Assembly: GCA_021767845.1 (NCBI GenBank)
Contig: JAASSQ010000091.1
Span: 1 to 11,076, forward strand
DNA length: 11,076 nt
Direction of reading: 5' to 3'
Origin: Roseovarius sp.
GTDB lineage: Bacteria; Pseudomonadota; Alphaproteobacteria; Rhodobacterales; Rhodobacteraceae
Shown: piece after piece, positions 6,136 through 11,076 of the stretch
How positions within the stretch are numbered: position 1 is the first letter of the stretch
Layout: the number at the start of each line of letters is the position of its first letter
Translations under genes and position numbers: made by a program
The notes under the pieces: model-generated
Told to the model about the DNA's origin: nothing
The model's input: the letters and a program-made list of their open reading frames with translations, nothing else
Database searches by the model: none

Positions 6136-8463
6136 CTAGAATTCCGTTCTGACGGTCACGTCGAAATTCTGCTCGACATCGCCCGGCTCTTTTTCAAGCG
6201 GGGTCGACCAGTTGAGGCGCAGCGGCCCGAAAGGCGATTCCCAGAACAGCGACAGCCCGACGACATGGCGCGCCTTGAAGCTGGTGGACCTCACGGGCTG
6301 CGTGGCATTGCTGGTGTCCACGTCCCAGATGGCGCCGACGTCGTAGAAGGCACCGCCGAAGACGCCGTATTCCTCGGGCAGGCCGATCGGGAATTCCGCC
6401 TCGAACTGCGCGACCGCGAAATAGTTGCCGCCCAGGTGTTCGGTCCCTTCGATCGGACCCATGCCGTTCGGCTCGAAGCCGCGCATCACCTGGCTAGAGA
6501 AACGGTCCACGTAACGGCTGCTTTGGCCGTTCATGAAATCGACCGCCCCGCCCTCGACCGTCGCGCGCAGGGTCACTTCCTCGTTCAGGACCTTGGTCTG
6601 ACCAACGACGCGCGCCGAGGTCAGCAGGTAGTCGCTGTCGCCGCCCAGGCCCGCGTATTCCTGGCCGAAGGAAAGCAGGACACCGGCATTCGGGTTCAGC
6701 CCGCTGCGGCGCGTGTCGAAGGTGTAGCGATAGCCGATGCCGCTCGACCACAGCTCGCCCTGGGCCACCTCGGCGGCCAGGATGCCGGACGTGCCGTTGT
6801 AATCGGACATGTCCTGGTAGGTGGCGTTGTAATAGAGTTGCAGGCGCCCGTTCTCGCTGACCGGGAACTCCAGGCTCGGCCGGAAGACCCCGCGCGCGGT
6901 GTCGAACAGGCTGTAGTCGGATTCGCTTTCCTGGTAGGCAAAATCCAGCCCGAAGGCGACATCGCGGCTCAGGAACGCAGGCTCGACAAAGCTGAGGTTG
7001 TAGTTGGCCGTGTCCGCCGTGGCCGAGATCTGCGCGGTCAATTGCTGCCCGCGACCCATGAAGTTGCGCTCGCTGAAGCCAAGGGTCGCTCCGAAGCCCG
7101 ACGAGGTCGAATAGCTGGCGCCAAGGCTGATGGAGCCCGTCGTCGTCTCTTCCACGTCCACATCGACGACCACCTGATCCGGGCGCGAGCCTTCGCGCGC
7201 CTCGACATCGGTTTCCGAGAAGAACCGAAGCGCTCGGATTCGGTCGGCCGCCTCGCGGATCTGGCGCGGGTTGAACGGGTCGCCCTCGACCACGTCGAAT
7301 TGCCGCCGGATCACGCGATCCAGGGTGGTGGTGTTGCCCTCGATGTCGATCCGCTCGACGAAGACGCGCTCTCCACGCACAAGGGCGAATTCCACGTCCA
7401 GCGTCAGGTCGCGGTCGTTTCGGGTGATGCGCGGCTCGACCCGCAGGAAATCGACTCCGTTCTTGATCGCCAGACGCTCCATCCGCGCGATCGAGTTCTC
7501 AACCAGCGTCGGCGAGTAGACGACGCCGGGACGGATCTTGAGCGCGTCCTGATATTCCTCGGCATCTGCCTCGGGGATCTCGCTGACCGTGGTGATCTCG
7601 CCGAACTTGAACTGCTGGCCTTCCTGGACGTTGAAGGTAATGAAATAGGCATCGCGCTCGCGCGCCAGTTCGGCATTGGTGCCGGTCACGCGGAAATCGA
7701 CATAGCCGCGCGAGTTGTAGAAATCGGTCAGAACCTGCTTGTCGAACTCGATGCGGTCTTCGACAAAGGTATCGCGCGAGATGATCGCACGCAGCAGTCC
7801 CGCCTGCTTGCTGTCCACCACTCGGCGAAGCCGCCGGTCCGAAAACGCCCGGTTGCCGACGAAGCCGATGCGTTGGATCTCGATATTGTCGCCTTCGAAG
7901 ATCTCGAAGACCAGATCGACCCGATTGTCGCTGCGGCGGATCACCTTGGGCGTCACGCGTGCCGCGACGCGGCCGTTCTGCACGTAGGCTTCGGAGATGA
8001 TCGCCGCATCCCGCTCGGCACGGGTGGGGCTGAAGACCTGCCGCGACTGGCTCTCGATGAACTCCGACAGCTCGTCATCCTTGATGCGACGGTTCCCCTC
8101 GAAGGCGATCCGGTTAATCGTCGGGTATTCCGTGACCTCGATGTAAAGCTGGCCGCCGCGCGGTTCGATCGTTACGCTTTCGAACAGGCCGCTGCCGAGG
8201 ATGCGCTGATAGGCGTCGTTCAGTTCCGCGGCGCTGACAGTCTCGCCGCGCTCGATCCCGGCATAGCTCAGGATGGTGCCCGGCTCGACGCGCTGATTGC
8301 CTTCGACCTCGACGCTGGTGAACCTGTAGGATTGCGCCGATGCGGGATCGGGCGCCCCCAATGCAAGGGCCATCAGAGCCGCAAGGCTGGTCGTGCGGAG
8401 CCCCCACCGGATCCGGTTCGCGTTTGCCGCCTGAAAGACACGGCGCTGCAGCTCAAATCCCAT
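6136..8463 (-). CDS. bamA: outer membrane protein assembly factor BamA
   Basis: BamA is the essential Omp85 protein at the core of the BAM machine that folds beta-barrel proteins into the outer membrane. The 775-residue protein has a Sec signal peptide with an unusually long n-region (hydrophobic residues about 25-37, cleavage ASA after residue 43). Five POTRA domains follow (about 46-420; for example FTSVEVEGNQRVEPGTI and INRIAFEGNRRIKDDELSEF). The Omp85 barrel starts near SLGASYSTSSGFG. Also visible are the MRGFEPNG form of the conserved VRGF lid-loop motif (residues 660-663) and a C-terminal beta-signal ending in phenylalanine (VTVRTEF). The start: an in-frame ATG at 8484 would add 7 residues, but it would leave a leader of only about 8 bases from the predicted promoter and has no Shine-Dalgarno. 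ATG 8463 has GGA 9 bases upstream and is preferred. It stops 7 bases before skp. Confidence 0.94.
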   Translation of the reverse strand: MGFELQRRVFQAANANRIRWGLRTTSLAALMALALGAPDPASAQSYRFTSVEVEGNQRVEPGTILSYAGIERGETVSAAELNDAYQRILGSGLFESVTIEPRGGQLYIEVTEYPTINRIAFEGNRRIKDDELSEFIESQSRQVFSPTRAERDAAIISEAYVQNGRVAARVTPKVIRRSDNRVDLVFEIFEGDNIEIQRIGFVGNRAFSDRRLRRVVDSKQAGLLRAIISRDTFVEDRIEFDKQVLTDFYNSRGYVDFRVTGTNAELARERDAYFITFNVQEGQQFKFGEITTVSEIPEADAEEYQDALKIRPGVVYSPTLVENSIARMERLAIKNGVDFLRVEPRITRNDRDLTLDVEFALVRGERVFVERIDIEGNTTTLDRVIRRQFDVVEGDPFNPRQIREAADRIRALRFFSETDVEAREGSRPDQVVVDVDVEETTTGSISLGASYSTSSGFGATLGFSERNFMGRGQQLTAQISATADTANYNLSFVEPAFLSRDVAFGLDFAYQESESDYSLFDTARGVFRPSLEFPVSENGRLQLYYNATYQDMSDYNGTSGILAAEVAQGELWSSGIGYRYTFDTRRSGLNPNAGVLLSFGQEYAGLGGDSDYLLTSARVVGQTKVLNEEVTLRATVEGGAVDFMNGQSSRYVDRFSSQVMRGFEPNGMGPIEGTEHLGGNYFAVAQFEAEFPIGLPEEYGVFGGAFYDVGAIWDVDTSNATQPVRSTSFKARHVVGLSLFWESPFGPLRLNWSTPLEKEPGDVEQNFDVTVRTEF

Positions 8464-8498
8464 GTCGAAATATCCGCTCCACATCCCGTTTCATGTCG

Positions 8499-8527
8499 TC
8501 AGTAGCGGGAATGCAGGGGCTTGTCAA
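8499..8527 (-). promoter_or_regulatory. candidate sigma-70-type promoter of bamA
   Basis: On the - strand a perfect TTGACA (8527-8522) is followed by 17 bases and then TACTGA (8504-8499). An exact -35 with a degenerate -10 is usual for alphaproteobacterial housekeeping promoters. Transcription would begin near 8492, about 29 bases before the preferred bamA ATG. The site lies directly after the candidate terminator at 8552-8572, a sensible arrangement for a new transcription unit. Confidence 0.45.
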
Positions 8528-8551
8528 AATGCGGAAGCCATGGGAGCGAAC

Positions 8552-8572
8552 AAAAAACGCCGGCCTGCGCCG
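8552..8572 (-). terminator. candidate intrinsic terminator between the small membrane protein gene and bamA
   Basis: On the - strand CGGC-GCAG-GCCG (8572-8561) forms a short GC-rich 4-bp stem, extendable by a U-G wobble. It is followed by GCG and then six T's (8557-8552). It begins 13 bases after the stop of the 41-aa gene. The stem is short and is three bases away from the T-run, so it may be only partly effective. Confidence 0.4.
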
Positions 8573-8585
8573 AGGGGTCACAAGG

Positions 8586-8711
8586 TCATAGCGACCCGAC
8601 AAAGCCACCGGCCATAAGAGCGACGGCGATCGTGGCCAGATACAGGATGCGATCCCAGTTCAGGTTCACGAGCAAGGTGAAACCACGGTAACCGCTGACG
8701 ATATGTTGCAT
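8586..8711 (-). CDS. small single-span membrane protein (41 aa), unknown function
   Basis: This is a 41-codon gene between rseP and bamA. I do not recognise a named family. It reads MQHIVSGYRGFTLLVNLN at the N-terminus, then WDRILYL, then a hydrophobic stretch LATIAVALMAGGFVGSL to the end, with stop TGA at 8588-8586. Residues about 22-41 should form one membrane helix, with an N-terminal part carrying R9 and R21 that would stay in the cytoplasm by the positive-inside rule. The helix is rich in Ala and Gly, including an AGG step, a composition common in helices that pack against others. Support for it being real: an excellent Shine-Dalgarno AGGA 7 bases before the ATG, a clean hydrophobic profile, a stop directly after the helix, and a likely terminator downstream. 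It follows rseP by 105 bases on the same strand. A role with RseP or envelope assembly is only a guess from position. Confidence 0.68.
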   Translation of the reverse strand: MQHIVSGYRGFTLLVNLNWDRILYLATIAVALMAGGFVGSL

Positions 8712-8731
8712 GACCCCGTCCTGCCGATTTG

Positions 8732-8747
8732 CACTGACAGATCAGTG
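8732..8747. promoter_or_regulatory. inverted repeat CACTGA-N4-TCAGTG upstream of the small membrane protein gene
   Basis: CACTGA (8732-8737) and TCAGTG (8742-8747) are perfect 6-bp arms around CAGA. The dyad ends 21 bases before the ATG of the 41-aa gene, in the 105-base gap after rseP (8712-8816). No T-run follows on either strand, so it is not an intrinsic terminator. It has the size and symmetry of a dimeric-repressor operator, or it could be a hairpin in the leader just above the Shine-Dalgarno. A TTGACA hexamer lies further upstream (8798-8793, - strand), but no matching -10 was found. Confidence 0.4.
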
Positions 8748-8816
8748 ACGCGCGACTGTGGCCGAAATCCGCACCGAATTACGGCAAGACTGTGTCAACG
8801 GCCCACGACCGTTACG

Positions 8817-10163
8817 TCAAGGACAGAAAAGATCGTTGAACACGGCGAATCCCATCAGGCTGAGCACAAGCACCAGCCCGACCGTCATCATGATGCGCAG
8901 CGCCGCATCGCTTGGCGGTTTGCCGGTCACAGCCTCGTAGGCATAGAAGGCCAGGTGCCCCCCATCCAGAACCGGGATCGGAAACAGGTTCAGAAGCCCC
9001 ACCGCCGTCGATAGAACCGCGATGAACCAGATGAAGCTCTGCGCCCCCTGGCTTGCCATGGCGCCCGAGACCTCGGCGATACCGATCGGGCCGGACATGT
9101 TGCAACTGCTGATCGCGCCCGTGACCATGTGGTAAAGGCCAGAGATCGAATTCGCCACGACTGACCAGACCTGCCCCGCCCCGCGCAGCAGGGCCTCGCC
9201 CGGGCCAAGGCGTTCGGCCGCAGGCTCGAAGGCAAAACCACCGGCAATGCCGATGCGCCACTGCGTCTGGAAGCCACCCTCGGACAGCGGCTCGTCCACC
9301 CGGCGCGGCGCCAGCACGAAATCAAGCGTTTCGCCATCGCGCCACACGGTCAGGTCCAGCGGCCGCCCGTCCGACGCCTCGACGATCTCCTTGAGTTCCG
9401 AGAAGGCGTGAATCGGCTGGCCATCCACGGCGGTGATGACATCGCCGGGCTTCATGCCGATATCGAAGGCCGCCGATTGCGGGGCCAGCTGCGCCACCAG
9501 CGGCGGCATCGGATAGGGACCGGTGACCTCGAGGATCTCGCCCTCCCGGCGCACGGTATAGTCGAGCGTGGGCGCCGGGGGCAGGTTCTCGATGAAGGGA
9601 TCGAACGCGCCCTCTTCGGTGAAATCGGGAACCGGCCGTCCCTCGATCTCGAGCAGCTCGTCGCCGGGCTCCAGGGTGATGCCCTCGGCAGGCAACGGTT
9701 GAAGCTCGCCCACGGCCAGCGGTTCCGCCACCTTGCCCTGGCTCATCATGATCCCGGCGAACACGAGGATCGACAGGACGAAATTGAAAACCGGCCCGGC
9801 GGCAACGGTCGCCGTGCGCGCCCAAAGCGGGGCGCCGTGCATCGTCTGGCGCAATTCCTCTGGGGGCATGTCCTCGATCGCCTCGCCATCCTTGCCGCTG
9901 GCGGCACCGGAATCGCCCTTGAACTTGACGAAGCCGCCGAACGGCAGCAGGGCGACCTGCCAGCGGGTCCCGTGCTTGTCCATCCGGGAAAACAGCACCG
10001 GCCCGAAGCCGAGCGAGAACACCTCGGCCTTGATACCGGACCAGCGTCCGACGATGTAATGCCCGTATTCATGCACCGCCACGATCACCGAAAGAGCGAT
10101 CACGAAGGCCAGGATTGTCATGAAAAGCCCGCCGAATTGCGGCAAAAACGCTACTGAGTCCAC
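8817..10163 (-). CDS. rseP: RIP zinc metalloprotease RseP (site-2 protease family)
   Basis: RseP is an inner-membrane zinc protease that cuts anti-sigma factors, and often leftover signal peptides, within the membrane and so releases envelope-stress sigma factors. The 448-residue protein has a first membrane helix carrying the zinc motif HEYGHY (His31, Glu32, His35). A GFGPVLF strand block and GPVFNFVLSILVF (second helix, near 122-134) follow, then two PDZ-like regions (about 140-215 and 220-300; the second holds GMKPGDVITAVDGQPI). LFPIPVLDGGHL carries the third zinc ligand (Asp400), and a last helix is followed by a short tail. The start is a GTG at 10163 with Shine-Dalgarno AGGG 8 bases away, overlapping the dxr stop. 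The first ATG, at 10121, has a poorer site and would clip the N-terminus. Translation is probably coupled to dxr. The target anti-sigma factor is not in the window. Confidence 0.94.
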   Translation of the reverse strand: MDSVAFLPQFGGLFMTILAFVIALSVIVAVHEYGHYIVGRWSGIKAEVFSLGFGPVLFSRMDKHGTRWQVALLPFGGFVKFKGDSGAASGKDGEAIEDMPPEELRQTMHGAPLWARTATVAAGPVFNFVLSILVFAGIMMSQGKVAEPLAVGELQPLPAEGITLEPGDELLEIEGRPVPDFTEEGAFDPFIENLPPAPTLDYTVRREGEILEVTGPYPMPPLVAQLAPQSAAFDIGMKPGDVITAVDGQPIHAFSELKEIVEASDGRPLDLTVWRDGETLDFVLAPRRVDEPLSEGGFQTQWRIGIAGGFAFEPAAERLGPGEALLRGAGQVWSVVANSISGLYHMVTGAISSCNMSGPIGIAEVSGAMASQGAQSFIWFIAVLSTAVGLLNLFPIPVLDGGHLAFYAYEAVTGKPPSDAALRIMMTVGLVLVLSLMGFAVFNDLFCP

Positions 10164-10173
10164 GCCTGTTTCC

Positions 10174-11076
10174 CTATCCGTCCTGCTCTTGCACCACCGT
10201 GTCGGCGCATGCCCGTGAAAGGTGGTCTGCCCGGGTCACAGTATCAAGGGTGATCCCGGCATCAATAAGGCCGTTCTCGGCCGACATGCGGGCCAGCACC
10301 TCTTCGACAACCGCGCTCATGCGCATAAATCCGATGCGCCCGGCGATGAAATGATCCAGCGCGCGCTCCTTGGCCGCGTTGAAGACCGCCCCGCTCAACC
10401 CGCGCGCCTCCATCACGTTTCGCGCCAGCCGCAGGGCGGGATAGCGGGTCTCGTCCGGCGCGCGAAAGCTCAGTTGGCCAACGGAAGCCAGGTCCAGGGC
10501 CTCGACCGGCAGGTCGCGCCGCTCCGGCCAGTTCAGCGCATAGCCGATCGCGTGGCGCATGTCGGGCGGGCCGACATGCGCCATCAGCCCCCCGTCGCAA
10601 AATCCGACAAGCGCGTGCACCAGCGACTCGGGATGCACCAGAACCTCGATCTGCTCGGGCGCGAGGCCGAAGAATTCCCGCGCCTCGATCATCTCGAGCG
10701 CCTTGTTGAACATCGAGGCCGAGTCGATCGTGATCCGCTGCCCCATGTTCCAGTTGGGATGGGTCGAGGCCTCCTCGATCGTCGCCTCCGGCAACCGCTC
10801 CAGCGGCCAGTCCCGAAACGCGCCGCCGCTGGCGGTGATGATGACGCGGCGCACCGCGCCCATGTCTTCCCCGACAAGCGCCTGGAATATGGCCGAATGC
10901 TCGCTGTCCACCGGCAGGATGCGCGCCCCGTGCCGCGCCGCCGCCTCCAGCAGCAGCGGCCCGGCGGTCACCAGCGATTCCTTGTTGGCCAGCGCCAGCG
11001 TCGCGCCTTGTTCAAGCGCCGTCAGCCCCGGCGGCAGGCCCGCCGCGCCGACGATCGCCGACATGACCCAATCCGC
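10174..11076 (-). CDS. dxr: 1-deoxy-D-xylulose 5-phosphate reductoisomerase (5' end missing)
   Basis: Dxr (IspC) converts 1-deoxy-D-xylulose 5-phosphate to 2-C-methyl-D-erythritol 4-phosphate with NADPH and a divalent metal. It is the committed step of the MEP isoprenoid pathway and the target of fosmidomycin. The frame runs off the right edge; 300 residues plus the TAG stop are visible, beginning ADWVMSAIVGAAGL, so roughly the first quarter is absent. Key blocks are LALANKESLVTAG, PVDSEHSAIFQ with metal ligands at visible residues D57 and E59, SGGAFRDWP, HPNWNMGQRITIDSAS followed by FNKALEMIEA (the conserved Ser, Asn, Lys and Glu are all there), and HPESLVHALVGF. The later NAANE block of E. 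coli reads NAAKE here, a change outside the catalytic set as far as I recall. It ends 10 bases before rseP, whose ribosome site overlaps its stop, so the two form one operon. Confidence 0.94.
   Translation of the reverse strand, partial: ADWVMSAIVGAAGLPPGLTALEQGATLALANKESLVTAGPLLLEAAARHGARILPVDSEHSAIFQALVGEDMGAVRRVIITASGGAFRDWPLERLPEATIEEASTHPNWNMGQRITIDSASMFNKALEMIEAREFFGLAPEQIEVLVHPESLVHALVGFCDGGLMAHVGPPDMRHAIGYALNWPERRDLPVEALDLASVGQLSFRAPDETRYPALRLARNVMEARGLSGAVFNAAKERALDHFIAGRIGFMRMSAVVEEVLARMSAENGLIDAGITLDTVTRADHLSRACADTVVQEQDG

Noticed and set aside
8453..8494. A 13-residue leader-like frame (MKRDVERIFRHGI) overlapping the bamA start
   Set aside because: Its ATG lies at or upstream of the predicted transcription start, it has no Shine-Dalgarno, and frames this short occur by chance.
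5962..8505. A very long open frame (847 codons) on the + strand opposite bamA
   Set aside because: It mirrors bamA almost exactly, shows no domain or membrane logic, and bamA itself has clear POTRA and barrel motifs. Long antisense frames are expected in high-GC genes with strong third-position bias.
8793..8798. TTGACA hexamer upstream of the 41-aa gene as a promoter -35
   Set aside because: At 16-18 base spacing the would-be -10 is GC-rich (GGTGCG and neighbours) and matches no known pattern; kept only as a remark.

Overview
The window is high-GC, C-ending-codon DNA typical of an alphaproteobacterium. Gene content and order point to a Rhodobacterales/Rhodobacteraceae-like Gram-negative: a dxr-rseP-bamA-skp-fabZ-lpxA-lpxI-lpxB cluster, LpxI rather than LpxH for the UDP-sugar pyrophosphatase step, and strong TTGACA-type -35 signals with degenerate -10s. 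The species cannot be fixed from the sequence alone.

Layout. On the + strand, positions 1-306 hold the 3' end of mnmA (tRNA 2-thiouridylase), followed by a probable intrinsic terminator (337-359). Next comes a stand-alone Tat-exported family 5 ABC-transporter substrate-binding protein (439-2013) with no permease or ATPase beside it. From 2172 to the end every gene is on the - strand. Read in transcription order these are dxr (cut by the right edge), rseP, a 41-codon membrane microprotein absent from a normal long-ORF scan (8586-8711), bamA, skp, fabZ, lpxA, lpxI and lpxB.

How the genes work together. The - strand block is an envelope-biogenesis cluster. BamA and Skp fold and insert outer-membrane proteins. 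RseP is the intramembrane protease of the envelope stress response. FabZ makes acyl chains for phospholipid and lipid A. LpxA, LpxI and LpxB carry out the first, fourth and fifth steps of lipid A assembly. Dxr feeds isoprenoid synthesis, which includes the undecaprenyl carrier. The lpx genes are tightly packed (1-base overlap lpxI/lpxB, 2-base gap lpxA/lpxI, 5-base gap fabZ/lpxA). A candidate promoter (8499-8527) and a candidate terminator (8552-8572) separate bamA and what follows from dxr-rseP and the microprotein. lpxD, which sits between skp and fabZ in enterobacteria, is missing from that place.

Most of the window is ordinary core genome. The parts that known genes do not explain are: (i) three near-identical palindromes (core TTTCGTACGAAA) with centres 32 and 31 bp apart, in the 158-bp space between the convergent ends of the substrate-binding protein gene and lpxB; (ii) the 41-aa single-membrane-span protein between rseP and bamA; and (iii) a CACTGA-N4-TCAGTG dyad just upstream of it. 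No mobile element, CRISPR array, tRNA or rRNA was seen.
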